40,041 bases of DNA from Tangfeifania diversioriginum (GTDB lineage: Bacteria > Bacteroidota > Bacteroidia > Bacteroidales > Prolixibacteraceae), in contig NZ_FQZE01000036.1 in NCBI RefSeq assembly GCF_900141875.1, positions 1 through 40,041 on the forward strand, given 5' to 3'. Within the stretch, counting starts at the first letter, position 1. The number at the start of each line of letters is the position of its first letter. A program made the translations under genes and the position numbers. This document shows positions 1-8,157 of the stretch, one piece after another. The notes beneath the pieces were generated by a model. That model had not been told where the DNA came from and made no database searches. It worked only from the letters and a program-made list of their open reading frames with translations.

Positions 1-99
1 GAAAAAGCCACTTTTGGAGAGACTGAACTATTCATAAATTTTAAAAATATGAATAAAGTTCAGGTTAATCCCGACTTAGATGAAGTTGAACTTTTTTAA
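1..99 (+). CDS. 3' end of an unidentified gene
   Basis: Frame 1 is open from the first base and ends at a TAA at 97-99, giving 32 C-terminal residues that finish ...NPDLDEVELF. The stretch is hydrophilic and acidic at its end. The upstream part lies outside the window, so no family can be named. Two hairpins follow at 126-169, consistent with the end of a rightward transcript. Seen: the open frame and the hairpins. Inferred: that the frame is coding. Confidence 0.5.
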   Translation, partial: EKATFGETELFINFKNMNKVQVNPDLDEVELF

Positions 100-125
100 A
101 AAAAGTTTTACTGAATCTTAGTCGT

Positions 126-169
126 CCCGATAGTCATCGGGAGAGATAGGGATTATTTGTGAATAATCC
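126..169. terminator. Two adjacent hairpins (palindromic repeat)
   Basis: CCCGAT (126-131) pairs with ATCGGG (136-141) around a 4-base loop, and GGATTATT (150-157) pairs with AATAATCC (162-169) around TGTG. Neither is followed by a clean T-run, so factor-independent termination is only likely. The site lies between the convergent ends of the partial gene at 1-99 and the leftward cobO. The first stem resembles short palindromic repeats scattered in many Bacteroidota genomes (from general knowledge, not counted here). Confidence 0.4.
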
Positions 170-297
170 GGGCTAAAACTCTCTATTCATCATGTTTTGA
201 AAATTGTTTTTTTGAGTTTTGGTGCTTATTTGGAATTTGCTTTTTGCGATTTGATATTTTGCTTATAATCATCGAATAATCTGCGTCTGACCTGACA

Positions 298-819
298 CTA
301 AAATTCAATTCCTTTCCGGGCTTCAACCCCCTTGGTGTAGTAATGTTTTACCTCTTTCATTTCGGTAACCAGGTCGGCCAGTTTAATCAGTTCTTGCGGG
401 GCATAGCGGCCGGTTACCACCACTTCGGTTTTCGGGTTTTTATTTTTCAAAACATCCAGAAATTCATCGATAGAAAAAAGCTGGTAGTAGAGCGCAATGG
501 TGGCTTCATCCAAAACAACCACATCGTATTTTTCTGATTTCAGAATGTCAGCCACTTCTGTTAGCCCTTTTCGCGCAGCCTGAATATCAGCATCAGTAGG
601 CTTTTCCACAATAAAGCAACCCAGCCCGAATTGTTTGATTGTGATACCAGGGACAAACTTTTTTATCGCTTCAATTTCGGAATAGATTTTTCCTTTTACA
701 AACTGCGCGAAAAAAACCTTTTTACCGGCACCCACTGCCCGCAAAGCCAGGCCGAGTGCTGCGGTGGTTTTGCCTTTTCCATTTCCGGTGTAAACGTGAA
801 TGTATCCTTTGGATTTCAT
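298..819 (-). CDS. cobO: Cob(I)alamin/corrinoid adenosyltransferase (CobO/BtuR type)
   Basis: This enzyme transfers the 5'-deoxyadenosyl group of ATP to the cobalt of cob(I)alamin or cobyrinic acid diamide, giving coenzyme B12-type cofactors in the cytoplasm. At 173 residues it has the family's usual length. The diagnostic P-loop GNGKGKTTAALG is at residues 13-24, and the Walker B-like VVVLDEATIAL is near residue 100. The C-terminus ...KGVEARKGIEF is typical of the family. It is the last gene of a tight leftward operon; its ATG follows the stop of the thiamine-binding gene by 4 bases. No other B12 synthesis gene is in the window, so salvage of imported corrinoid is as likely as de novo synthesis. 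Confidence 0.93.
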   Translation of the reverse strand: MKSKGYIHVYTGNGKGKTTAALGLALRAVGAGKKVFFAQFVKGKIYSEIEAIKKFVPGITIKQFGLGCFIVEKPTDADIQAARKGLTEVADILKSEKYDVVVLDEATIALYYQLFSIDEFLDVLKNKNPKTEVVVTGRYAPQELIKLADLVTEMKEVKHYYTKGVEARKGIEF

Positions 820-823
820 AGCT

Positions 824-1075
824 TCAGGTTTTGCAGGTTTTGCAGGCGCTGGAAATTTTCAGGATAAAAACGGACGGATATTCTTCTAAGAATGGTTTGA
901 GTTGGCGGTTAAGCAGCTCCATCACATTCTCGTAACTGCCGGTCAGGAGGCTGCTCATCGTCCCGCTTTCAAGGGTGATATTTTTGTTTTCGGCCAGTTT
1001 TTCCAAAAAGCTTTCAACAGCCTTTTCATACTCTTTCATTAACGGGTAGTAACCGATTTCAACTGTAATTTCCAT
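824..1075 (-). CDS. Thiamine-binding protein, YkoF/MTH1187-like (DUF77)
   Basis: A small 83-residue protein that begins MEITVEIGYYPL and has a central GTMSSLLTGSYENVMELL segment. Both match the single ferredoxin-like domain of the YkoF/MTH1187 family, whose members bind thiamine or pyrimidine-like ligands. The family link is by pattern recognition; the ligand is known only for some relatives. The last residues (CKTCKT) are encoded by a short direct repeat (ggttttgcagg twice), so the C-terminus may have been extended by slippage. It sits 5 bases after the methyltransferase and 4 bases before cobO, so the three genes are probably co-translated. It could act in cofactor sensing or delivery, but nothing here proves it. 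Confidence 0.75.
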   Translation of the reverse strand: MEITVEIGYYPLMKEYEKAVESFLEKLAENKNITLESGTMSSLLTGSYENVMELLNRQLKPFLEEYPSVFILKISSACKTCKT

Positions 1076-1080
1076 GGCTT

Positions 1081-1746
1081 TTATTTTTGTTTTTGTACTG
1101 AGGCCGCAATAAATGCAGGCTCAGCGGTTGATTGTTTTTCAGTTCCGTCCAGCAGTTCAAAATCAGGTGAAAAGTACACCCCTGCCGAAATGCGTGGGTT
1201 CCCGAAACGAGTGAATATTTCCTTTATTTCGTTCGGTGTAAAAAAACGCGCATGTTGAAATACAGGGTCGTTATTTTTGTTTTTGCCCGGTTCCGAAAGT
1301 GCATTCAGGCAACCCAGCACAAGCGTTCCGCCTGGTTTCAGCACGCGGTCGATTTCGTTTAAAGCTCCTTTCAAATCGTCCACAAACTCGAGCATTGTAA
1401 TCGAAACAATTCCTGAAAAATGATTGTCGGAGAATGGAAGACGGGTTGCATCGGCATTCAAAAATTCTACATTCTTGAGACTTTTCGAACGGGCAATTTT
1501 GAGCATGGCTTCCGAATTATCGACGGCTGTAATTTGAAATTTGGATTCACTGAAAAACTTTGTCCAGTGTCCGGTGCCGCATCCCAGTTCCAGCCAGTTC
1601 GTTTTGGATAATTCTTTTAAATGGGCCCAAACAATTTCTTTTTCAATGTTGTCAACAATTTTCCCGGTTTCCGTTTGGTAGTATGCGTCGTATTCCGACG
1701 CGACTTCAGGAGTCAGAAAAACATTGCGTGTATTTTTAATTTCCAT
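1081..1746 (-). CDS. Class I SAM-dependent methyltransferase
   Basis: 221 residues with the Methyltransf_11 fold. Motif I is LELGCGTGHWT (about residues 52-62), the acidic motif II residue lies in ITAVDNS (about 73-79), and motif IV/post-I is ADATRLPF followed by IVSITMLEFV. VLKPGGTLVLGCLN corresponds to motif VI. The protein is cytosolic, with no signal or membrane segment. The substrate cannot be told: UbiE-like, BioC-like and small-molecule methylases share these motifs. It is the first gene of the leftward operon with the thiamine-binding protein and cobO, and diverges from the cupin gene across a 189-bp regulatory gap. No B12 ring-methylase (CobI/J/L/M) signature is visible. Confidence 0.85.
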   Translation of the reverse strand: MEIKNTRNVFLTPEVASEYDAYYQTETGKIVDNIEKEIVWAHLKELSKTNWLELGCGTGHWTKFFSESKFQITAVDNSEAMLKIARSKSLKNVEFLNADATRLPFSDNHFSGIVSITMLEFVDDLKGALNEIDRVLKPGGTLVLGCLNALSEPGKNKNNDPVFQHARFFTPNEIKEIFTRFGNPRISAGVYFSPDFELLDGTEKQSTAEPAFIAASVQKQK

Positions 1747-1811
1747 AAAATGTTAAATGCCAAATTTTTAAAAAGAAAAACTGTTCAGTTAGTTCTTTTT
1801 TCTTCTTCCAT

Positions 1812-1819
1812 CAAATTTA
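1812..1819 (-). promoter_or_regulatory. Candidate -7 box for the methyltransferase-cobO operon
   Basis: On the minus strand the bases read TAAATTTG, an exact match to the Bacteroidota -7 consensus TAnnTTTG. It lies about 65 bp upstream of the ATG at 1746. No convincing TTTG is seen at the expected -33 distance, so the call rests on one box. Confidence 0.35.
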
Positions 1820-1845
1820 CAAAACAATCTTTTCTTCAGGTGTGA

Positions 1846-1893
1846 TTTTTATTTGAAATTAATCTAAATAAATCATTGTATTATGAGAATATG
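1846..1893. promoter_or_regulatory. Shared upstream element, copy 1
   Basis: TTTTTATTTGAA (1846-1857) is followed directly by a 36-base core (1858-1893) containing TCTAAATAA and TGAGAAT. The core matches 27 of 36 positions of 7284-7319, by hand alignment. Here it lies between the divergent methyltransferase and cupin genes; the second copy lies between the universal stress gene and trmO. A common operator or promoter is the simplest reading. AT-rich promoter composition raises the chance background. Confidence 0.4.
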
Positions 1894-1920
1894 TTTATTA
1901 TATTTATATGTAATTAATTA

Positions 1921-1928
1921 AAGGAGGG
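1921..1928 (+). promoter_or_regulatory. Strong Shine-Dalgarno site of the cupin gene
   Basis: AAGGAGGG stands 7 bases before the ATG at 1936. Strong Shine-Dalgarno sites are uncommon in Bacteroidota, and most other genes in this window lack one, so it both fixes this start and marks the gene as unusual. Confidence 0.7.
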
Positions 1929-1935
1929 CCGTAAA

Positions 1936-2530
<595 letters not shown>

Positions 2531-2594
2531 TTCGATTAAGGTTATTGGTAATGATTCCGTTAACATAGTGCGAAATCGGTTAAAAATTGAATAA

Positions 2595-3272
2595 ATGGAT
2601 GAATTGGCTTTGGATGCCATTCGGAAGAATGTGACCGGAATTCTGCAAAATTTGCCTCCGGAGGTGATGCTTGTTGCTGCGGCAAAAACAAGAACAGCAG
2701 AAGAAGTAAAAGCCGCCATACAAGCCGGTATTCAAATAGTTGGCTACAATTATGTACAGGAAGCCGAACACCTGAGGCAAACCATCGATGAACCGGTAAA
2801 ATGGCACATGATTGGGCACTTGCAGCGCAACAAGGTAAAAAAAGCCGTACAGCTTTTTGATATGATTGAAACCATCGATTCAGTCAGGCTTGCCAAAGAG
2901 GTGAATAAGCAATGTACCAAATTGGAAAAAACGATGCCTGTGCTCATTGAAATCAACAGTGGGAAGGAATCAAACAAAACCGGTGTATTGCCTGAAAATG
3001 TCATGGCTCTTATTCAACAAATTAATAATTTGAGTAACCTGCAAATATTGGGTTTGATGACCATGGGGCCGCGTTTTGGAAACCCGGAAGATGCGAGACC
3101 GTATTTTAAAACCACAAAAGCACTGTTCGAACAAATTAAAAAGCTTGAAATTCCCCGTGTTGAAATGCGTTACCTTTCGATGGGCATGAGTAACAGTTAC
3201 CAAATTGCAATAGATGAGGGTGCAAATATGGTACGAATAGGAACCAAATTATTTGGCACGAGAAATCCTTAA
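2595..3272 (+). CDS. yggS: YggS/PLPBP-family pyridoxal-phosphate-binding protein
   Basis: 225 residues, the usual length of this single-domain PLP-barrel family, which carries PLP and keeps B6 and amino/keto-acid pools in balance without a clear catalytic reaction. The PLP lysine is K31 in LVAAAKTRTAEEV. WHMIGHLQRNKVKK, LSMGMSNSYQIAI and MVRIGTKLFGTR are family signatures. An oddity is GYNYVQEA where most members read GENRVQE, so one pocket residue differs. The first ATG (2595) fits the family start; no Shine-Dalgarno is visible, unlike the two genes upstream. The stop at 3272 is followed after 2 bases by a small ORF. Confidence 0.93.
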   Translation: MDELALDAIRKNVTGILQNLPPEVMLVAAAKTRTAEEVKAAIQAGIQIVGYNYVQEAEHLRQTIDEPVKWHMIGHLQRNKVKKAVQLFDMIETIDSVRLAKEVNKQCTKLEKTMPVLIEINSGKESNKTGVLPENVMALIQQINNLSNLQILGLMTMGPRFGNPEDARPYFKTTKALFEQIKKLEIPRVEMRYLSMGMSNSYQIAIDEGANMVRIGTKLFGTRNP

Positions 3273-3274
3273 AA

Positions 3275-3379
3275 ATGGGTCAAAGTCGTCCGGAAGAAGC
3301 AGGAGGAAAGCAAAAGCTGCCCTGGATAACATACCGGATTTTTTTGAAAGTTATATTCAAAACTTATCAGAGCACTTAA
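3275..3379 (+). CDS. Probable small gene, 34 residues
   Basis: An open frame starting ATG 2 bases after the yggS stop and ending TAA 2 bases before the ATG of the KaiC-like gene, so it fills the gap exactly. The product has a polar N-terminus (MGQSRPEEAGGKQK) and a hydrophobic, basic C-terminal half (LPWITYRIFLKVIFKTYQ), which could be a membrane-touching helix or a leader peptide. The precise stop-start spacing on both sides argues for translational coupling. The alternative is that the KaiC-like frame, open back to 3253, is the real one here. I recognise no homologue. Confidence 0.45.
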   Translation: MGQSRPEEAGGKQKLPWITYRIFLKVIFKTYQST

Positions 3380-3381
3380 TT

Positions 3382-4134
3382 ATGAAGAAATTAAAAACCA
3401 ATATCCCCTGGCTCGAAGAACTTTTACCCGAAGGAATGCAGGTTCCCTCATCAACTTTAATCAGCGGTCCGGGAGGCACCGGAAAACCGCTGGTTGAATT
3501 TGCTTTTGTCGATGCATGGTTAAAAGCCGGCGGTTCCTTAATCGGGGTTCCGTTGCAATATCCGTCAGGCGAAATGGTGCGTATTGCCATGAATAAACTT
3601 TATGGAACAGATTTGAAAAACTATAATGGGAAAATCGCATATATTCAGTTTGAGCCTTTTACAAACCGGAGTATAATTGTCAATGATGATACGGTCAGGG
3701 CAAATCTTTTAAACCCTGAAATATGGGACGAAGCGATCGAAAAAGCCGAAAGTTTGGTCGATAAAACCGATTTGGGAACTATGGTTTTCGGTTCGGCGCT
3801 GAACCTGTTGTTATTTTCCAATACATTTAAAAAGAGCATTTTGGAAAAATTGAAAAATATCCTGCAAAATGATAAAAGCCGGACGTATGCTTTTGCAGTG
3901 AGTACCAGTGCGATGGCCGATGAGATTAAAACGCTGGAAGAAGTGGCAGACAACCTTATGTTTACCCGCATGGAAAAGCCGATGAAACTTTTTTTGAAAA
4001 TTGAGCGGATGAAGGGTGTTGAATTCTCAAATGAAGAAAAGGAAGTTCCTATTTCGGCTGAATTACTTAAAGAGATAAATGAAATTGCAGAAGCTACACG
4101 CAAGACAAGGATTCCGGAGATTAGGAAAATTTAG
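3382..4134 (+). CDS. KaiC/RecA-like protein with degenerate ATPase motifs
   Basis: About 250 residues from the preferred ATG at 3382 (the frame is open back to 3253, overlapping yggS). The start MKKLKTNIPWLEELLPEGM and SSTLISGPGGTGKP at about residues 24-36 match the N-terminus of KaiC/RadA-like ATPases, where 'x-G-x-x-x-x-G-K-T' binds ATP. Here the invariant Thr/Ser is Pro36. The region that normally carries the catalytic Glu pair reads GVPLQYPSGEM, and the Walker B strand (DLGTMVFGSALNLLL) lacks the terminal Asp. The protein may therefore bind a nucleotide weakly or not at all. It ends a rightward cluster with cupin, ferredoxin and YggS. The family level is fairly sure; the function is unknown. 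Confidence 0.7.
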   Translation: MKKLKTNIPWLEELLPEGMQVPSSTLISGPGGTGKPLVEFAFVDAWLKAGGSLIGVPLQYPSGEMVRIAMNKLYGTDLKNYNGKIAYIQFEPFTNRSIIVNDDTVRANLLNPEIWDEAIEKAESLVDKTDLGTMVFGSALNLLLFSNTFKKSILEKLKNILQNDKSRTYAFAVSTSAMADEIKTLEEVADNLMFTRMEKPMKLFLKIERMKGVEFSNEEKEVPISAELLKEINEIAEATRKTRIPEIRKI

Positions 4135-4140
4135 GGAAAC

Positions 4141-5085
4141 TCACCTGGTAAATTTTCTCAGGTAATATGAATGACCGCTGTATTGAACTTTCTCAACCAA
4201 GTTTTCCTGCAAAAGCACCTCAAGTGAATTTTTATTGCCGTCTGTTTTATCCAGCAACTCCAAAACTGCATCTTCGCGCATGGGATGCACCGCTGTGATG
4301 CTTAACAGATCGTCCCTGAAATTTCCGGCAGAAGCAAAAGCGTTGCCTTCGTAGCCCGTTAACAATTCAACATTTTTAATGTATTCCTTGAAAATATGGT
4401 AAGCGGTATTCACGGTGCCTTCGTCCGATGGTTCAACTTTTTTAAACGCAGGCGGCCGTGTGGGTATTGCAATGTAGGCTACATCAGGTTTAAAACCTTG
4501 TATAACCCGGGCAGTGTTTTTTAATTCCTCAGGTGAATCGTTTACTCCTTTTACCAGCATGGTTTCTGTAACCATTTTCCCGGAGAAATAATTTCTGAAA
4601 ACACGTATTCCTTCTTTTATTCTTTGAAGGTCGAGTTGCTTATGCGGGATATTTATTTTTTTCCAGGTTTCAGGGGAAAAAGAATCGGCCTTAAAAGAAA
4701 CAAAATCGGCTTTGAGCAGTTCGTTTTGCACTTCCGGCTGATCGATTAACGAAGCATTGGTAATAACTGCAAGAGGAACACCCAACATTTTGAGCTTCTC
4801 AATTAAAACCCCAAGATTGATGTCCAGCGTTGGTTCTCCATCCGGTACGATGGTGATGTAATCAGGGTAATCCTTTTCATTTTGAATGTGGTTTAACAAC
4901 TCTTTTACTTCACCGGCCAGGTCGTCGGGCTTATAAAATTCCTGCCGGTTAATCTGCATTTTAATCGCTTTTCCCACCTGGCAGTAAATGCAGGAATAGG
5001 TGCAAATTTTATAAGGAATATTATTTACCCCCAGGCTTTTCCCCAACCTGCGTGAAGGTACCGGTCCAAAAACTCGTCGTTCCAT
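4141..5085 (-). CDS. Radical SAM protein (COG0731-like)
   Basis: 314 residues. C28-x3-C32-x2-C35 (ICTYSCIYCQVG) binds the [4Fe-4S] cluster that cleaves SAM. The N-terminal GPVPSRRLGKSLGVN is a signature of the COG0731 branch related to wybutosine enzyme TYW1. IVPDGEPTLD is the GEP-like SAM-binding motif. The C-terminal about 70 residues look like a winged-helix add-on (ITAVHPMREDAVLELLDKT...). The substrate is unknown. It ends 6 bases from the convergent KaiC-like gene, with no visible terminator between them. It is transcribed from the direction of the aldolase gene (14-base gap), so it is probably in one operon with the stress protein and aldolase. Confidence 0.88.
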   Translation of the reverse strand: MERRVFGPVPSRRLGKSLGVNNIPYKICTYSCIYCQVGKAIKMQINRQEFYKPDDLAGEVKELLNHIQNEKDYPDYITIVPDGEPTLDINLGVLIEKLKMLGVPLAVITNASLIDQPEVQNELLKADFVSFKADSFSPETWKKINIPHKQLDLQRIKEGIRVFRNYFSGKMVTETMLVKGVNDSPEELKNTARVIQGFKPDVAYIAIPTRPPAFKKVEPSDEGTVNTAYHIFKEYIKNVELLTGYEGNAFASAGNFRDDLLSITAVHPMREDAVLELLDKTDGNKNSLEVLLQENLVEKVQYSGHSYYLRKFTR

Positions 5086-5099
5086 GCTACTTTTATTTT

Positions 5100-6173
5100 T
5101 CAGGCTACCGTAATTTCTTTATGCAGGTAAATATCCTGAATGAGATTTAATAATTTGATCCCCTCTTTCATGGGTCGCTGAAATGCTTTTCTTCCTGAAA
5201 TAAGTCCTGTGCCACCAGCACGTTTATTGATGACAGCCGTGCGAACAGCCAGTGAAAAGTCATCGGCTCCTGATGAGGCTCCACCGGAATTGATTAACCC
5301 GATTTTTCCCATGTAACAGTTGGCCACCTGGTAGCGGCAAAGGTCAATCGGATGATCCGAAGTTAGTTTTTTGTACATATCGGGGTGGGTTTTACCAAAC
5401 TTGAGGGCGGTAAAACCTCCGTTGGTCTCGGGTAACTTTTGTTTAATCAGGTCGGCTTTAATGGTAACGCCCAGATGATTGGCCTGACCGGTAAGATCGG
5501 CGGCAGTATGATAATCCTGTTCTTTGGTTTTAAAATTGTTGTTGCGCGTATAACACCATAAAACCGTCGCCATTCCCAGTTCGTGGGCCCGCTCAAAAGC
5601 TTCTGCCACTTCAACAATCTGGCGGTTCGATTCCTGCGAACCAAAATAGATGGTAGCTCCCACGGCTGTTGCTCCAAGGTTCCAGGCTTCCTCCACGCTT
5701 CCAAACATTATTTGGTCGTATTTATTGGGATAGGTTAACAGTTCGTTGTGATTTATTTTCACAATAAAAGGAATTTTATGCGCATATTTTCGGGCATGCA
5801 ATGACAGTCCGCCAAACGTTGTTACCACCCCGTTGCATCCGCCTTCAATAGCCAGTTTAATAATGTTTTCCGGATCAAAATAATCAGGATTTGGTGCAAA
5901 CGAGCTGCCGGCGGTGTGTTCGATTCCCTGATCGACCGGTAAAACAGACAAATAACCGGTGCCCGAAAGCCGCCCGTGTTGATAAAGTGAAGACAAACTT
6001 TTTAATACCTGCACATTCCTGTCTGAAATACCGAAAACCTCATCCATTGCCGAGGGGCCAGGAAGGGTTAATCTCTCTTTGGAAATGCAGGTGGCTTTGT
6101 AGTTTAACAAATTTTCTGCTTTACTACCTAAATATTTTTCAATCTGTTCCATACTGTTTATTGAATTTTCCAT
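5100..6173 (-). CDS. fbaB: Class I fructose-bisphosphate aldolase (FbaB/DhnA type)
   Basis: Interconverts fructose 1,6-bisphosphate with DHAP and glyceraldehyde 3-phosphate through a lysine Schiff base. 357 residues, close to E. coli FbaB, whose sequence it follows over long stretches ([12 protein letters not shown], NPIDLxRYQxANCYMG-like, [29 protein letters not shown]). The Schiff-base lysine is expected in [10 protein letters not shown] (residues 237-246). The enzyme is cytosolic. It stands 49 bases after the universal stress gene and 14 bases before the radical SAM gene, both on the same strand. With gpmI (11791-13326) it is one of two glycolytic/gluconeogenic genes here. Confidence 0.95.
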   Translation of the reverse strand: MENSINSMEQIEKYLGSKAENLLNYKATCISKERLTLPGPSAMDEVFGISDRNVQVLKSLSSLYQHGRLSGTGYLSVLPVDQGIEHTAGSSFAPNPDYFDPENIIKLAIEGGCNGVVTTFGGLSLHARKYAHKIPFIVKINHNELLTYPNKYDQIMFGSVEEAWNLGATAVGATIYFGSQESNRQIVEVAEAFERAHELGMATVLWCYTRNNNFKTKEQDYHTAADLTGQANHLGVTIKADLIKQKLPETNGGFTALKFGKTHPDMYKKLTSDHPIDLCRYQVANCYMGKIGLINSGGASSGADDFSLAVRTAVINKRAGGTGLISGRKAFQRPMKEGIKLLNLIQDIYLHKEITVA

Positions 6174-6222
6174 CTTACAAGATTTTAATATTTGTTATTC
6201 TTTCAAATCATTTCAGGTCAAA

Positions 6223-7095
6223 TTACAACTGCAAAACAAATTCGTCAGGGATAGCCGGAATGTAGTTGTTAACCGTAAACACAGGTGCTTTGCAACGATG
6301 AACAAGTTCCGAAACAAATTTGCCAATACGGGTATTATTAAGGTTCGATTCCTGGTGAGTACGTATTATTACCATATCCGGATTTTCTTTACGAATAAAG
6401 GTAAGAATAACCTGGTGTTTTTCTTGTTCATGAGCATTAAGTATTTGCACTTCACATTCAACATCCCTTTTTGAGAGCAAGGTTTTTATTTTCTCTGAAT
6501 TCCTGTAAACCAGGCTCTTTTTGATGTCAAGATTTAGCGTCAGGGCTGAAACGATAATGATTTTCGCTCCATACTTTTTAGCAAAATAAGTGGCCCACAA
6601 CAATTTCTTTCTTGTGGATTGTGTAACATCAACCGGGACAACTATTTTTTTTATCTCTTTTACAGGATAGTTTTCATGAAGAGTCATTACCGGACAGTAT
6701 GAATAGTTGATTAGTTTATCGATTTCACGAGGGCTTAATGAGGAACCCGAATTGCTTTTATCAACTATCATAAACTCATATCCTCCTTTATCCGATTGCC
6801 TGATTAAAAGCGGAAGTCGTTTGCCCGTTTTTACCCGGAATGAAAAATGTTCCAGTGCTTTAGCCGGCAAAGCACTTTTGGTGAATTCCCGAAGTTTTTC
6901 AGGAGTAATATTTCCATTAAATTGGTTTTTATCAGGATTAAAAATTTTTTTCAAAAGCGCTGGTTTTTCGTTAATACCGCAAATAAATACCCGCATTCCC
7001 AATGTTTGCTGAAAAAATAATATTTGATGCATAAAAAGTTTCCCATCCTCGCCAGGTGAAACATATGCCATAATATTATTTGATCTGTAAACCAT
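6223..7095 (-). CDS. Universal stress protein, tandem UspA-like domains
   Basis: 290 residues with two UspA-like halves. The second is clear: IKKIVVPVDVTQSTRKKLLWA starts its first strand at about residue 148 and NPDMVIIRTHQ is the fourth strand. It lacks the full ATP-binding G-x2-G-x9-G-S/T signature, so it is likely the non-ATP-binding type. The first half (residues 9-140) is diverged. The first ATG is kept because AGGAAG lies about 8 bases upstream; Met9 is an alternative. Tandem Usp proteins typically respond to stress, redox or energy limitation. It heads the leftward unit with fbaB and the radical SAM gene and lies below shared element copy 2. Confidence 0.82.
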   Translation of the reverse strand: MVYRSNNIMAYVSPGEDGKLFMHQILFFQQTLGMRVFICGINEKPALLKKIFNPDKNQFNGNITPEKLREFTKSALPAKALEHFSFRVKTGKRLPLLIRQSDKGGYEFMIVDKSNSGSSLSPREIDKLINYSYCPVMTLHENYPVKEIKKIVVPVDVTQSTRKKLLWATYFAKKYGAKIIIVSALTLNLDIKKSLVYRNSEKIKTLLSKRDVECEVQILNAHEQEKHQVILTFIRKENPDMVIIRTHQESNLNNTRIGKFVSELVHRCKAPVFTVNNYIPAIPDEFVLQL

Positions 7096-7411
7096 TTTGT
7101 CTTCCTTTTGCTGCTTTTTTATATACGGTATTTCATCACTTATAGTTTACAAATGTTCGCATTGAGTTTATTTTTCAATTTTTTAAGGTTGAGTGATGTT
7201 TTGATTTTTAGATAATTATAAAAACTAATATAGCTGAACGAGATGTATAAATATCTTAATTTTTATTTGAATTGCAATATGAATTTAGTCTAAATAAGCT
7301 GTTGTGTTTTGAGAATTTGGTTAAAATGAAAACTATAAATCAGAATTCGGGAAAATTGCGTGATAAATTCTATGTGTGTAGACTGGTTGGGCAAATGAGA
7401 AGACTAACTCC
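7096..7411. other. Gene-free gap with shared regulatory element
   Basis: 316 bases between the usp start and the trmO stop, AT-rich. It holds shared element copy 2 (7260-7319). A + strand frame (ATG 7272 or 7326) runs to 7517 but overlaps trmO in antisense, is rich in Phe/Ser/Arg and resembles no protein I know, so I do not call it. No clear TAnnTTTG box with a -33 partner is seen for usp. Confidence 0.5.
7260..7319. promoter_or_regulatory. Shared upstream element, copy 2
   Basis: TTTTTATTTGAA (7260-7271), a 12-base insertion relative to copy 1, then a 36-base core (7284-7319) matching 1858-1893 at 27 positions. The core contains a perfect 13-base palindrome ATTTAGTCTAAAT (7283-7295), a shape used by DtxR/MntR-type metal regulators, though no regulator is in the window. 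It lies 165-225 bp upstream of the leftward usp gene. On the + strand nothing convincing follows it. Confidence 0.4.
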
Positions 7412-7897
7412 TTATTTTGAAAACCGTCCGTCATCTTTTGAATCAGGGAGTTTATTCAGATTTTTTTTCAGCCAGCCGGTCCGCACTTTTTCTTTTGAAT
7501 CAAATTCGGGCACATAGGGTTTAATGTCAAGCAGCGGTGTCCCGTCAACAATGTCAATTCCCTGAATATATAATTTATTTCCTTCGATTTTAATCAGGCG
7601 TGTAACCGACAACCCAATGGGATTTGGCCGGGCTGGCCCTCGAATGGCAAAAATACCATGCAAAATATCATCCATAAAAGGTTTAGCAACCAATGGGGAC
7701 TCTTTCGATAAATGAAAATGGTAGATCAAAATAATGTGTGAAAAGCCTTCCAGGTCTTTCAACCCGTCGGCATACTCGGGAAATATCTCAACCACAGCTT
7801 CTGCCTTTTTACCGGCTGTTGGCTGAATCGGGGTCCCCTTAGGCTTTTTGAACGCGGTATGAATAATTCCGATTGGTTTATATTCAATTTTCTCCAT
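7412..7897 (-). CDS. trmO: tRNA N6-threonylcarbamoyladenosine methyltransferase (TrmO/TsaA)
   Basis: TrmO adds a methyl group from SAM to the t6A37 base of certain tRNAs. 161 residues with the single TsaA-like beta-barrel: YKPIGIIHTAFKKPKGTPIQ at the N-terminus, LEGFSHIILIYHFH, and the SAM-site signature IRGPARPNPIGLSVTRL at about residues 82-98. DIVDGTPLLDIKPYVPEFD closes the domain. E. coli TrmO has an extra C-terminal domain; this is the short archaeal/bacterial form. It is monocistronic as far as can be seen, with 260 bases before the divergent outer-membrane receptor gene. Confidence 0.92.
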   Translation of the reverse strand: MEKIEYKPIGIIHTAFKKPKGTPIQPTAGKKAEAVVEIFPEYADGLKDLEGFSHIILIYHFHLSKESPLVAKPFMDDILHGIFAIRGPARPNPIGLSVTRLIKIEGNKLYIQGIDIVDGTPLLDIKPYVPEFDSKEKVRTGWLKKNLNKLPDSKDDGRFSK

Positions 7898-7934
7898 AAT
7901 GAAATAGTTTTCAAATGCTTAAAAGTAAAAAAAT

Positions 7935-7946
7935 ATATTGCAATAT
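7935..7946. repeat. 12-base perfect palindrome upstream of trmO
   Basis: ATATTG/CAATAT lies 38 bp upstream of the trmO start. It could be an operator for trmO, but a palindrome this short in AT-rich DNA can arise by chance. Confidence 0.25.
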
Positions 7947-8157
7947 TATATGTGTTTAATGATTTGCATGGGGACTTTAACGCCAGGTGAAGTGCCTTTT
8001 AAGGAATCGGCTTTTTGACAATATCATTCATTTAACTAAGGTGCATTTTTCATTTTAACTGCATTAACAACTCATTAACAATTTTTATTTTAAACCATTA
8101 AAATACCTTTTTGTCTTAATAGGGTCATGAATATTGCTAAAACAGGAAACATAAAAA

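Noticed and set aside
3253-3381. N-terminal extension of the KaiC-like protein back to ATG 3253
   Set aside because: It overlaps yggS by 20 bases, the added residues are Lys/Arg/Ser rich without family similarity, and the ATG at 3382 matches where KaiC-like domains begin.
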